From positions 1-53,588 of the forward strand of contig JBGVOD010000018.1 in the NCBI GenBank assembly GCA_045126215.1: 53,588 nucleotides of DNA. Direction: 5' to 3'. This stretch comes from SVEL01 sp045126215. GTDB taxonomy: Bacteria; Bacillota; Clostridia; Lachnospirales; Lachnospiraceae. The stretch's first letter is position 1. Each line of letters opens with the position of its first letter. Below are positions 25,513 to 34,652 of this stretch, one piece after another. Under the pieces are notes generated by a model. That model worked only from the letters and a program-made list of their open reading frames with translations, made no database searches and was not told the origin of the DNA. The translations under genes and the position numbers were made by a program.

Positions 25513-26457
25513 ATGGGTAGACCACTTATTATATTAACAGGACCAACAGCGTCAGGAAAAACTGATATTTCAGTAAAACTTGCAAAAGCAATAAATGGTG
25601 AAATTATAAGCGCTGATTCTATTCAGGTATATAAATATATGGATATTGGTTCTGCAAAAGTTAGCGAGGAAGAAATGGATGGAGTCAGACATTATTTAAT
25701 TGATGAACTTTATCCTGATGAAGAATTTAATATTTTTTATTTTAAAAAGAAAGCTACTGAGTATGTTGAGGATATATTGAATCGAGGAAAAATGCCTATC
25801 ATATGTGGAGGTACAGGATTTTATATACAAGCACTTTTATACGATATTGATTTTAAAGAAGAGATTGATGATGGAAGCGTCAGAAAAGAGTTGGAATTGC
25901 TATATGAAGAAAAAGGAGAAGATTACCTTTTTGATATTTTAAAGGGAGTTGATCCGGAAAGTGCCATGGTTATCCATAAGAATAATGTGAAAAGAGTTAT
26001 AAGAGCCATAGAATATTACAGGCTCAATGGTGAAAAAATTTCTGTTCATAACGAAAGAGAAAAACAAAAAGAATCACCATATGATTTTAAATATTATTGT
26101 CTAAATATGGATAGAGAAAAACTATATGACAGAATCAACTTGAGAGTTGATAATATGATAAATAACGGACTGGTAGAAGAAGTCAAATCATTACTTGACA
26201 GAGGCTATTCAAGAAATCTTGTTTCAATGCAGGGTATAGGGTATAAGGAAATTGTTTCATATCTTATGGGCGAGATTAGCCTGGATGAGGCAATATATAT
26301 AATAAAAAGAGATACAAGACATTTTGCAAAGAGACAGCTTACGTGGTTTAAAAGAGAGGAAAATGTCACGATGATTAACTATAATGATTTTGATAATGAC
26401 AAAAATAGAATTATAGAGTATCTTATTAATGATACAAAATATATGATAATTCAATAA
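25513..26457 (+). CDS. miaA: tRNA dimethylallyltransferase
   Basis: MiaA adds the dimethylallyl group to A37 of tRNAs reading UNN codons, producing the substrate for MiaB. The P-loop GPTASGKTDISVKLAK is at the N-terminus, followed by ISADSIQVYKYMDIGSAK and GGTGFYIQALL. The C-terminal GIGYKEIVSYL and RHFAKRQLTWFKRE are the family's tRNA-binding end. It has the normal length of 314 aa. In Bacillus and many clostridia hfq follows; here a hairpin and a PLP-enzyme gene follow. Confidence 0.96.
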   Translation: MGRPLIILTGPTASGKTDISVKLAKAINGEIISADSIQVYKYMDIGSAKVSEEEMDGVRHYLIDELYPDEEFNIFYFKKKATEYVEDILNRGKMPIICGGTGFYIQALLYDIDFKEEIDDGSVRKELELLYEEKGEDYLFDILKGVDPESAMVIHKNNVKRVIRAIEYYRLNGEKISVHNEREKQKESPYDFKYYCLNMDREKLYDRINLRVDNMINNGLVEEVKSLLDRGYSRNLVSMQGIGYKEIVSYLMGEISLDEAIYIIKRDTRHFAKRQLTWFKREENVTMINYNDFDNDKNRIIEYLINDTKYMIIQ

Positions 26458-26474
26458 TATAAGGCATATGACAA

Positions 26475-26499
26475 TTCAAAAACGCTTAGCGTTTTTGAA
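26475..26499 (+). terminator. 11-bp hairpin between miaA and the PLP-enzyme gene
   Basis: TTCAAAAACGC (26475-26485), a TTA loop, then GCGTTTTTGAA (26489-26499) form a perfect stem. The five T's lie within the right arm rather than after it. It is a plausible weak terminator or attenuator in the middle of the operon. It makes an upstream ATG at 26468 unlikely as the start of the next gene. Confidence 0.45.
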
Positions 26500-26521
26500 A
26501 ATGAAAGATGAGGATATAAAA

Positions 26522-27805
26522 ATGAGTAATTTCGAAATGTATGAAAAGCTTGGAATAAATAGAAGAGTATATGAGTTTTCAAATGAAATATTAGAAAGTC
26601 TGGAAGAGAGATTCAAGGAAATTGATAAAGTTGCTGAATATAATCAGTTAAAGGTTATCAAGGCGATGCAGGATAATAAAGTAAGTGAAATGCATTTCAA
26701 TGGTTCGTCAGGATATGGATATAACGATGATGGAAGGGATGCACTTGAGGCAGTATATTCATCAGTGTTCCATACAGAAGATGCACTTGTAAGACCTAAT
26801 CTTGTGTGTGGTACACATGCACTTGGAGTAGCGCTTGCAGCAAATTTAAGACCTGGTGATGAAATTCTTTCAATATCAGGAAAACCATATGATACTCTTG
26901 AGGAAGTAATAGGAATTCGTGAATCAAAGGGATCTTTAGCTGAATATAATATAACTTATAGTCAGGTTGATTTGTTAGAAGATGGAAGCTTTGATTTTGC
27001 AGGAATTGAAAAAGCTATAAATGAGAGAACGAAGCTTATTGCTATTCAGCGTTCAAAAGGTTATCAGACGAGAAAGACACTTAGTGTAAATGAAATTGGT
27101 TCAGCAATAGCATTTGTAAAAGCTATTAGAAAAGACTTAATCGTAATGGTGGACAATTGTTATGGTGAATTTGTAGAGACTATAGAACCATCTGATTTTG
27201 GTGCAGATATGATAGTTGGTTCACTTATTAAAAATCCTGGTGGTGGACTTGCTCCAATAGGTGGATATATTGCAGGAACAAAAGAATGTATTGAAAATTG
27301 TGCATATAGACTTACAACGCCTGGACTCGGAAAAGAAGTTGGTGCAACACTTAATATAAACAGAAATCTTTATCAGGGACTTTTTCTGGCACCTACTGTT
27401 ACAGCATCGGCACTTAAGGGTGCTATTTTTGCAGCAAATATATATGAAAAGCTGGGGTATAAAGTTGTTCCAAATGCAACTGAACCAAGACATGATATTA
27501 TACAGGCTGTTGAATTTGGAAAAAAAGAGGGTGTGATTGAATTTTGTAAGGGTATACAGGCGGCAGCACCTGTGGATAGTTATGTGGAGCCGGAACCATG
27601 GGCAATGCCTGGATATGATGCAGATGTAATCATGGCTGCAGGAGCATTTGTGTCTGGTTCGTCAATTGAATTGAGTGCTGATGGTCCTATAAAAGAACCA
27701 TATGCAGTTTATTTTCAGGGGGGACTAACATTCCCACATGCAAAATTTGGAATTATGATGTCTTTACAGAAACTTGTTGATGCAGGTATTGTTAAGCTTC
27801 TTTGA
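26522..27805 (+). CDS. Methionine gamma-lyase-like PLP protein (YnbB / 'aluminum resistance' family)
   Basis: This 427-aa fold-type-I PLP protein matches the Met_gamma_lyase family found next to miaA/hfq in Firmicutes (YnbB in Bacillus). The probable PLP lysine is K237 in LIKNPGGGLAP, and the SGYGYNDDGRDALE and PNLVCGTHALGVAL segments are characteristic. A role in aluminum resistance is only a historical label; the true reaction is unknown. The start at 26522 (MSNFEMYEKLG) follows GAGGAT. An in-frame ATG at 26468 would translate through the hairpin and is rejected. Confidence 0.9.
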   Translation: MSNFEMYEKLGINRRVYEFSNEILESLEERFKEIDKVAEYNQLKVIKAMQDNKVSEMHFNGSSGYGYNDDGRDALEAVYSSVFHTEDALVRPNLVCGTHALGVALAANLRPGDEILSISGKPYDTLEEVIGIRESKGSLAEYNITYSQVDLLEDGSFDFAGIEKAINERTKLIAIQRSKGYQTRKTLSVNEIGSAIAFVKAIRKDLIVMVDNCYGEFVETIEPSDFGADMIVGSLIKNPGGGLAPIGGYIAGTKECIENCAYRLTTPGLGKEVGATLNINRNLYQGLFLAPTVTASALKGAIFAANIYEKLGYKVVPNATEPRHDIIQAVEFGKKEGVIEFCKGIQAAAPVDSYVEPEPWAMPGYDADVIMAAGAFVSGSSIELSADGPIKEPYAVYFQGGLTFPHAKFGIMMSLQKLVDAGIVKLL

Positions 27806-27907
27806 TTTTTTGATTTATTTTACAGAAAATATGTACATAAATTTTTTTTTGTGGTAACATATTTCAGTATGACCTACATTAGCTTGGAGAGTTGATAGGA
27901 GGTTATA

Positions 27908-28600
27908 TTGTTGAATAATATTACTAGAATAAAAGATTTGCCAATTGATTCAAGACCCTTTGAGAGATGCTTTGAGTATGGTCCTGAGGCGTTGTCTGAT
28001 TTGGAACTTTTATCAATTATTATTAATTCGGGTACAAAAAACAAATCAGCATATGATATTGCTAAGGATATTTTGATAAATGTTAATAATGGAATAGCAG
28101 GAATATCAAAACTTCATATGAATGAGCTGTTGGAAATCGAAGGAATTGGAAAAAAGAAAGCTGTTCTGATAAAAGCTATATGTGAGTTTGGAAGGAGAAC
28201 AGCAAAGTTATATGCAAAAGAGAAAATCTGTTTTGATAATCCTGCCACAATAGTTGATTATTATGGTGTGGATTTGAGAAAATTAGACAGAGAGAATCTG
28301 ATGATGCTTGCACTTAATACAAAATCAGTTCTTATTGATGATTTTTTAATATCAGAAGGAACAGTGAATGCATCAATTGCGTCACCGAGAGAGATTTTTC
28401 TTGAGGCATTAAGAGTCAAGGCTGTTTCCATTATTCTTATTCATAATCATCCTAGTGGTGATGATAAACCGAGCAGAGAAGATATTCTTGTTACGAATAA
28501 GATACGAGAGGCTGGAGAGATTATTGGAATAAATCTTATTGATCATATTATTATTGGTGACAACAGTTACTTTAGTTTTAAAGAAAAAGGATATTTATAA
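27908..28600 (+). CDS. radC: RadC-family JAMM-domain protein
   Basis: The protein has an N-terminal helix-hairpin-helix region (LLEIEGIGKKKAVLIKA) and a C-terminal JAMM metal motif. That motif reads EGTVNASIASPREIF, then LIHNHPSGDDKPSRED with H179 and H181. It has the family length of 230 aa. RadC was once called a repair protein; its activity is uncertain. There is no ATG: two TTG codons at 27908 and 27911 follow TAGGAGG (27896-27902). Spacing is 5 or 8 nt, so either could be the start. It opens the rod-shape operon, as in many Firmicutes. Confidence 0.95.
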   Translation: MLNNITRIKDLPIDSRPFERCFEYGPEALSDLELLSIIINSGTKNKSAYDIAKDILINVNNGIAGISKLHMNELLEIEGIGKKKAVLIKAICEFGRRTAKLYAKEKICFDNPATIVDYYGVDLRKLDRENLMMLALNTKSVLIDDFLISEGTVNASIASPREIFLEALRVKAVSIILIHNHPSGDDKPSREDILVTNKIREAGEIIGINLIDHIIIGDNSYFSFKEKGYL

Positions 28601-28618
28601 TTGAAAGGAGCTCTTATT

Positions 28619-29641
28619 ATGGCCAGTCATATTTATGGAGTTGATTTAGGAACAAGTAATATAAAAATGTTTTCATTAGCAAATAACGGAACAATAAATG
28701 AGAAAAATGTTATTGCTATTAAGAATAAGACAGAAATCTTTAGTTTTGGTGACAGTGCATTTGAAATGTACCAGAAAGCACCAGCCAATATTGATGTTTC
28801 TTTTCCTGTAAAGTTTGGTGTTATTGCAGACATTCAGAATATGGAAATGTTATTTAACTGCTTTTATAAAAAAATAAATGGAGGAAAAGCAGTTCCAGGT
28901 GCAGATTTTTGTATTGCTGTTCCAACAGATATTACTGAAGTTGAGAAGAGGGCTTTCTATGATGTTATTATGGATGCAAAGATTAAATCAAAAAGAATAT
29001 CAGTAGTTGAAAAGCCTATAGCTGATGCAGTAGGTGTTGGTATTGATGTTAATAGTCCGAATGGTCATTTACTTGTAAATATCGGTGCAGATACAACGGA
29101 AATTTCCGTTTTATCACTTGGTGGTATTGTACTTAGCAAGCTCATTAAGATTGGTGGAAATAAATTTGATGAGGCAATCTGTAGTATTATCAGAAAGAAA
29201 TATAATCTTGTAATTGGTACACGTTCTGCAGAACAGGTAAAAATACAATTAGCAGATGCTATGAATTCAAGCAAAGAAGATGTTTGTATGGCATATGGAA
29301 GAAATATTGTTACAGGACTTCCAAATGCAAGAGAGATTTCAGGAGAGCTTGTGCATGAAGGTATTCATGAGCTGCTTTACCAGATTATCGAAAACATAAA
29401 AGTTATTTTGGAGAGAACTCCTCCAGAATTATCAGCAGATATTATTAACAGGGGTATTTACCTTACAGGCGGTTCATCATGTATAAAGAATTTTGATGCA
29501 TTGATTACGGCTGAAACAGGATTAAAAGTAAATACAACAGATGATCCATCAGAATCAGTAATTCGTGGAATTTCAGATATTTTATCATCAGAGGAATTAA
29601 TGAAATTAACATATATTCCAAGAGAAAAGGAATATGAATAA
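28619..29641 (+). CDS. mreB: Divergent MreB-type actin homologue
   Basis: The protein has 340 aa with ATG at 28619, 8 nt after AAAGGAG. It keeps the MreB fold: VDLGTSNIKMF (phosphate 1), VLSLGGIVLSKLIKIGG, KFDEAI, IKVILERTPPELSADI and LTGGSSCI. Nucleotide-site residues differ from canonical MreB as I recall it. Phosphate 2, normally DIGGGTTE, reads N154-IGADTTE, and connect 1, normally EEPMAAAIG, reads E131-K132-PIADAVG. It should direct the cell-wall elongation complex with MreC, MreD, PBP2 and RodA encoded downstream. ATP hydrolysis may be altered. Confidence 0.9.
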   Translation: MASHIYGVDLGTSNIKMFSLANNGTINEKNVIAIKNKTEIFSFGDSAFEMYQKAPANIDVSFPVKFGVIADIQNMEMLFNCFYKKINGGKAVPGADFCIAVPTDITEVEKRAFYDVIMDAKIKSKRISVVEKPIADAVGVGIDVNSPNGHLLVNIGADTTEISVLSLGGIVLSKLIKIGGNKFDEAICSIIRKKYNLVIGTRSAEQVKIQLADAMNSSKEDVCMAYGRNIVTGLPNAREISGELVHEGIHELLYQIIENIKVILERTPPELSADIINRGIYLTGGSSCIKNFDALITAETGLKVNTTDDPSESVIRGISDILSSEELMKLTYIPREKEYE

Positions 29642-29664
29642 GAGTTGTTGAGGTATATATTTGT

Positions 29665-30525
29665 ATGAATATGAATATTAAGAAGAATGGTAAAAAAGTC
29701 ATTCCAACTAAATATATTCTTTCAGCACTATCGTTCTTTTGTGTTGCATTTATTACATTGTGTCTGGTAAATGAAAATTTCGCAAGACCAATAAAAGAGG
29801 CTGCTGCCAGAGTTATTCTTCCTGTTCAGAAAGGAATGAACTACGTGGGTGGTTGGTTTAGCGATAAGGCAGAAACCCTTAGTGAAATAAAAGATCTTCA
29901 AAAACAGAATGAAGAATTAAAAGCTCAGAATGATGCATTAAAATTGGAAAATGTTATGCTTAGCCAGCAACAGAGTGAGCTCGAAAGATTAAGGGAATTA
30001 TATAAACTAGATAATGCATATTCAGAGTATCCTAAGGTTGCAGCAAGAGTAATTGGAAAGGAAACTGATAATTGGTTTGCCGTATTTACAATTGATAAAG
30101 GTTCAGATGATGGACTTGAAGTAGATATGAATGTCATTGCAGATGGTGGTCTTGTAGGAAGAATCACATATGTAGGAAAGAATTATGCTAAAGTTACCAC
30201 AATTATTAATGATGATAGTAACGTAAGTGGAAAGTTTGCCACTACTTCGGATATTTGTATTGTAAAAGGAAGTCTTACTCTGATGAAAGATGGAGTAATA
30301 GAAGTATCTAATATAAACATTGATGCAGATGTGCATGAGGGAGATATGTTACTTACTTCATATATCAGCGACAAATATGTTCCAGGTATTCTTATTGGAT
30401 ATGTCACTGGAATAACTGATGATGCAAATAGATTAACAAAGTCAGGATATGTAATGCCAGTTGTTGATTTTGCACATTTAGAAGAGGTATTAGTTATAAC
30501 AAAGCTTAAAGAATTGGAAGATTAA
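29665..30525 (+). CDS. mreC: Cell-shape protein MreC
   Basis: One membrane segment (about residues 17-35) anchors an extracytoplasmic protein. A coiled coil follows (about 72-112, EIKDLQKQNEELKAQND), then the two beta-barrel MreC domain with KGSDDGLEVDMNVIADGGLVG. MreC links MreB to PBP2 and RodA outside the membrane. The length of 286 aa is normal. It starts 23 bp after mreB and is followed 5 bp later by mreD. Confidence 0.95.
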   Translation: MNMNIKKNGKKVIPTKYILSALSFFCVAFITLCLVNENFARPIKEAAARVILPVQKGMNYVGGWFSDKAETLSEIKDLQKQNEELKAQNDALKLENVMLSQQQSELERLRELYKLDNAYSEYPKVAARVIGKETDNWFAVFTIDKGSDDGLEVDMNVIADGGLVGRITYVGKNYAKVTTIINDDSNVSGKFATTSDICIVKGSLTLMKDGVIEVSNINIDADVHEGDMLLTSYISDKYVPGILIGYVTGITDDANRLTKSGYVMPVVDFAHLEEVLVITKLKELED

Positions 30526-30530
30526 ACTAG

Positions 30531-31055
30531 ATGCTTAGAAATATTACCTTTGGGTTATTAGTTATAATTGCATATTTAATACAGACAACTTTTGGAAGTC
30601 AAATTTCACTTGGTGGTGTTTCACCAAATCTTGTAATAATTGTTGTATGTATGTATTCACTATTAAGAGGAAGAAGAGCAGGTATGATATTTGGATTTTG
30701 TGCAGGCCTTCTTCTTGATGTGTTTTATGGATATGGTGATGTTATAGGGATTAATGCATTAATTTATATGTATATTGGTCTTGTAAATGGATTTTTCTAT
30801 GATTCAATTTATATCAAGAGTTATCATGTTCCGATAATATCAGTATTCTTTAGTGATTTTGCATATTTATTTGTATTTTATGTGATAACATTTCTGTTGA
30901 GAAATAAGCTTAATATTGGATATTATTTAAATAATATTATGATTCCGGAAGTTGTATATACAGTTTTTGTTACATTATTAACATACAAATTATATGTCTG
31001 GTTAGAAGAACGTTTTATAGCTTTTGAGCAAAGAGGTGAAACAAAAGTTGATTAA
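30531..31055 (+). CDS. mreD: Cell-shape protein MreD
   Basis: A 174-aa polytopic membrane protein with about five helices and the MreD pattern GGVSPNLVIIVVCMYSLLRGRRAG and GFCAGLLLDVFYGY. It partners MreC in the elongation complex. No clear ribosome-binding site precedes the ATG, so translation is probably coupled to mreC. Its last 8 nt overlap the start of the PBP2 gene. Confidence 0.93.
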   Translation: MLRNITFGLLVIIAYLIQTTFGSQISLGGVSPNLVIIVVCMYSLLRGRRAGMIFGFCAGLLLDVFYGYGDVIGINALIYMYIGLVNGFFYDSIYIKSYHVPIISVFFSDFAYLFVFYVITFLLRNKLNIGYYLNNIMIPEVVYTVFVTLLTYKLYVWLEERFIAFEQRGETKVD

Positions 31056-33873
31056 AGAACTATTTGAACTTTTTTTAAATTTTATAAAATCAAGAATCTT
31101 TATTCTTGCTGTTATTTGTATGGCTTTATTAGGTATTCTTGTATACAGAGTATTTGATTTGCAAATAGTAAATTCGGACAAGTATAAGTCAGAGTATAAT
31201 CAAAAAAGCGAAAAAACAAGATATTATACAGGAACCAGAGGTAATATCTATGATGCTGATGGTAATTTACTTGCATATAATAAACCTACATATGCTGTTA
31301 CAATTGAAGATACTATAGATAGTTCACAAAAAAAGAATGAAACGCTTAATGAAATAGTTGCTAAAACAATTGAATTAATTGAAAAAAACGGTGATTCAAT
31401 TGTTGATGATTTTCCAATAGTTATAGATGAAATAAACAGACTATCTTATAATGATTCATATTCTGTTGCATCAAGATTAAGATTTTTAAAAAATATATAT
31501 GATACGGAAATTCTTGATACAGAAGATGCTATTCATTCAGAAGATACTGCAGAAGAAGCTTTTGCATATTTAAGAGATGAAAAATATGAAATAAACAAGG
31601 AAAAATACACCAAAGAGCAGATATTAAAGATTATTATGGTACGTTATAATTTATCTTTAAATAAATATCAGAAGTATATTTCTACTACAATTGCTAAAAA
31701 TGTATCAGAAGAGACTGTTGCAGCAATATATGAAAATGCTGCTGATATTCCAGGTGTAAAGATAAGTGAAGATACAATAAGAGTTTATAATAATAGTTTA
31801 TATTTTGCACATATCCTTGGATATACAGGTAAAATCTCAGAAGAAGAGCTGGTAGAACTGAATAAAGATATTGAGGACAAAAATTTAAAGTATGAATTAA
31901 ATGATATAGTTGGAAAGAGTGGTATTGAAGCTTCACTTGAATCATATCTTTCAGGTACAAAAGGATATGATAAGGTTATTGTAAATACAACTGGAAAAGT
32001 CTTGAGTGTTGATGAATATGTTGAGCCGGGTGCTGGAAATGATATTTATCTTACAATTAAATCTGATTTACAGATTGGAATATATCATTTGATAGAAGAA
32101 AACCTTGCAGGTATTCTTATAGATAAGATTGTCAATAGAAATCTTACTCCCGAAGATGAAGAGGATTGGATGATATCAATTAAAACAGTTTATTTCCAGA
32201 TGATAAATAATAATGTTGTTGATATTTCGAAATTCAATCTAGAAAATTCAACTGATAATGAAAAAAATGTTTATAACATAATGGTTAATGCACGAAAAAA
32301 CATAAGTGAAGTAATAATAAATGAACTTTACAATGATGAAGCAAAGCCATTATCGATGCTTACAGATGAAATGAATGAGTATTATTCTTTCCTGTTTAAT
32401 AAGTTATCCTCTGATGGTGTGCTTGTAAAAGAGAAACTGCCAAGTGGAGATGAGGTATATGCAGAATGGATGAGAGACGGTCTGAGTTTGAGGAATATTC
32501 TTCAGTATATGGTATCAAATAATTATATTGATACTTCATTACTTCCTTTGTCAGGCAATTATTCTGACAGTGAAGAAATTTATGACGCTATTGTTGAGTA
32601 TATAAAAACAGTAGTAAATGAGGAAAAGAGTTTTACAAAACTTATTTATAAATATCTCATTGAAAAAGGATATATATCAGGCAATCAAATATGCTGTTTA
32701 TTATATGATCAGGGTGTAATAAGCTACAATGATGATATGTATGTAAAACTTATGAATGGTATATATAGCCCATATCAATTCATGATGGATCAAATTGAAT
32801 GCTTAAATATCACTCCTGCACAGATAGCACTTACACCATGTAGCGCATCATGCACAATAACAGATCCTGAAACTGGTAAGGTTATGGCTATGGTTTCTTA
32901 TCCAAGCTATGATAATAATATTTTCTCAGGTTCAATTAATTCGGAATATTGGAGACAGCTTAGTGAAGATTTATCTAGTCCACTGTATAGTAGAGCGACA
33001 AAGATGAGAACTGCTCCTGGTTCTACGTTTAAAATGCTTTCGGCTATAACGGGTATTGAAGAGGGTGTTATTGATGAATATACGACTATCCTTACAAAGG
33101 GAATTTATGAAGAGGTTCATCCGTCGCCTAAATGCTGGATTTATCCCGGATCACATGGAAATATAAATGTATGCAGAGCTATAGAAGTTTCCTGCAACTG
33201 TTTCTTTTATGAAGTTGGTATGAGAGTTTCGTCTAAAAAGTATGGCTCGTTTGATGAAAGAAGCGGTCTTGAAACCCTGAAACAATATGGTGCAAAGTTT
33301 GGTCTGACAACTAAATCAGGTGTAGAGGTAGAGGAATATTCACCATTATTCACAACTGAAAATGTTATTGCATCATTTATTGGACAGGGTAGTAACTCTT
33401 TTACAGGTGTTCAACTTGCAAGATATATTAATACAATTGCAGCTGATGGTATAAATAGTGAGCTTACACTTATTGATTCTATAAGAGAGCCAGATGGCAC
33501 GATTATTATGGGTTCTGACAATAAGCAGGAGAAGATAGATGTATCTGAGAATTCAATTCGTATTGTAAAAAAAGGTATGAAACTTGCTGCTGAATCATAT
33601 AGTGGATTTTCAAATGCAACATATAGTATATCTGCAAAAACAGGTACAGCTCAGGAAAATGCAAATTTACCTGACCATGCTTTGTGTATAGGATTTGCAC
33701 CATCTGAAAATCCTGAAATTAGTTTTAGTTGTAATATTCAGTATGGTTACAAATCAAATTATGCTGTAAAAATGTCAAGAGATATTCTTGATTACTATTT
33801 TGGACAAATTACTTTGGAAAATATCTTAAAAGGTGATGCAAATGGACCTTTTAATGTTGAAGAAGAAAATTGA
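31048..33873 (+). CDS. mrdA: Penicillin-binding protein 2 with large insertion
   Basis: This class B transpeptidase is the elongation-specific partner of RodA. The start is TTG at 31048, 9 nt after AGAGGTGA and overlapping the mreD stop; no ATG fits. A membrane segment (about 14-35) is followed by the dimerisation domain with TRGNIYDADGNLLAYN. The catalytic motifs are S659-TFK, S715-CN and K864-TG. At 941 aa it is long. Between the DLQ segment (near residue 340) and TDPETGKVMAMVSYPSYD (near 606) lie roughly 240 residues where compact PBP2 proteins have only a short stretch. Confidence 0.94.
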   Translation: MIKELFELFLNFIKSRIFILAVICMALLGILVYRVFDLQIVNSDKYKSEYNQKSEKTRYYTGTRGNIYDADGNLLAYNKPTYAVTIEDTIDSSQKKNETLNEIVAKTIELIEKNGDSIVDDFPIVIDEINRLSYNDSYSVASRLRFLKNIYDTEILDTEDAIHSEDTAEEAFAYLRDEKYEINKEKYTKEQILKIIMVRYNLSLNKYQKYISTTIAKNVSEETVAAIYENAADIPGVKISEDTIRVYNNSLYFAHILGYTGKISEEELVELNKDIEDKNLKYELNDIVGKSGIEASLESYLSGTKGYDKVIVNTTGKVLSVDEYVEPGAGNDIYLTIKSDLQIGIYHLIEENLAGILIDKIVNRNLTPEDEEDWMISIKTVYFQMINNNVVDISKFNLENSTDNEKNVYNIMVNARKNISEVIINELYNDEAKPLSMLTDEMNEYYSFLFNKLSSDGVLVKEKLPSGDEVYAEWMRDGLSLRNILQYMVSNNYIDTSLLPLSGNYSDSEEIYDAIVEYIKTVVNEEKSFTKLIYKYLIEKGYISGNQICCLLYDQGVISYNDDMYVKLMNGIYSPYQFMMDQIECLNITPAQIALTPCSASCTITDPETGKVMAMVSYPSYDNNIFSGSINSEYWRQLSEDLSSPLYSRATKMRTAPGSTFKMLSAITGIEEGVIDEYTTILTKGIYEEVHPSPKCWIYPGSHGNINVCRAIEVSCNCFFYEVGMRVSSKKYGSFDERSGLETLKQYGAKFGLTTKSGVEVEEYSPLFTTENVIASFIGQGSNSFTGVQLARYINTIAADGINSELTLIDSIREPDGTIIMGSDNKQEKIDVSENSIRIVKKGMKLAAESYSGFSNATYSISAKTGTAQENANLPDHALCIGFAPSENPEISFSCNIQYGYKSNYAVKMSRDILDYYFGQITLENILKGDANGPFNVEEEN

Positions 33874-33898
33874 CGATTCAATATTTTTTTAGTAGAAT
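33870..33898 (+). promoter_or_regulatory. Promoter of the minCDE-rodA-mgsA unit
   Basis: TTGACG at 33870-33875, a 17-bp spacer and TAGAAT at 33893-33898. The -35 box contains the PBP2 stop codon TGA. It would let the Min genes be expressed separately from the mre genes. Confidence 0.7.
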
Positions 33899-33918
33899 AC
33901 TCTCTGAAGGGATGGATT

Positions 33919-34617
33919 ATGCCGATGAATTTAGTTTCAATTAAGGGCAACAAGTATGGTATTGCTATTGTTATCAAAGAAGAGGCGGATATTAAGGCTG
34001 CAAAAAAAGAAATTGCTGACAAGATTAAAGAATCTGCCAAGTTTTTTGGCAATACAAAGTGTGCTGTTGCATTCGAAGGAAAAAAATTAAATAATGAAGA
34101 GATGAATGAAATAATAGAAATTATTTCAGAAAATTCAATGTTACAGGTTGTATGTATTATTGATAATGATACAGAAGAATTATATAAAAATGTCGTAGAA
34201 GCACAGGAAATGAATACCGTAGAAGCATCAAGTGTTGCAGAAAATGCTATACCGAATATAACTGGTGGACAGTTTTATAGAGGTACTCTAAGAAGTGGAC
34301 AGGTTCTTGAAAGTGAGTCAAGTATAGTTATTTTAGGTGATGTTAATCCCGGTGCAAAGATAATATCCGGTGGAAATGTTGTAATTCTTGGATCTTTAAA
34401 AGGTACTGTGTATGCCGGACTTGGATCTTTAGAAACGGCTTTTGTAGTTGCTTTGGATATGCATCCTGTTCAGATTAGAATTGGTGATGTAATAGCAAGA
34501 TGTGCTGATAAGCCCAAGAAAAATGCGAAGCTTGAAACAAAGATTGCATATGTTGATGAGGGCAATATATATATTGAACCACTTTCAAGGGAAGTGCTCA
34601 ATGATATTAAATTATAA
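33919..34617 (+). CDS. minC: Septum-site inhibitor MinC
   Basis: The 232-aa protein ends in the beta-helical MinC domain: FYRGTLRSGQVLESESSIVILGDVNPGAKIISGGN, here quoted by its key features of the RSGQ and GDVNPGA turns, then GGNVVILGSLKGTVYAG. The N-terminal half is the FtsZ-inhibiting domain and is poorly conserved, as usual. With MinD and MinE it keeps the division site at mid-cell. The ATG at 33919 follows GAAGGGATGG. Confidence 0.95.
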   Translation: MPMNLVSIKGNKYGIAIVIKEEADIKAAKKEIADKIKESAKFFGNTKCAVAFEGKKLNNEEMNEIIEIISENSMLQVVCIIDNDTEELYKNVVEAQEMNTVEASSVAENAIPNITGGQFYRGTLRSGQVLESESSIVILGDVNPGAKIISGGNVVILGSLKGTVYAGLGSLETAFVVALDMHPVQIRIGDVIARCADKPKKNAKLETKIAYVDEGNIYIEPLSREVLNDIKL

Positions 34618-34652
34618 AATATTGTAATGCGTTAAGCAGGATGGAGGAAATT

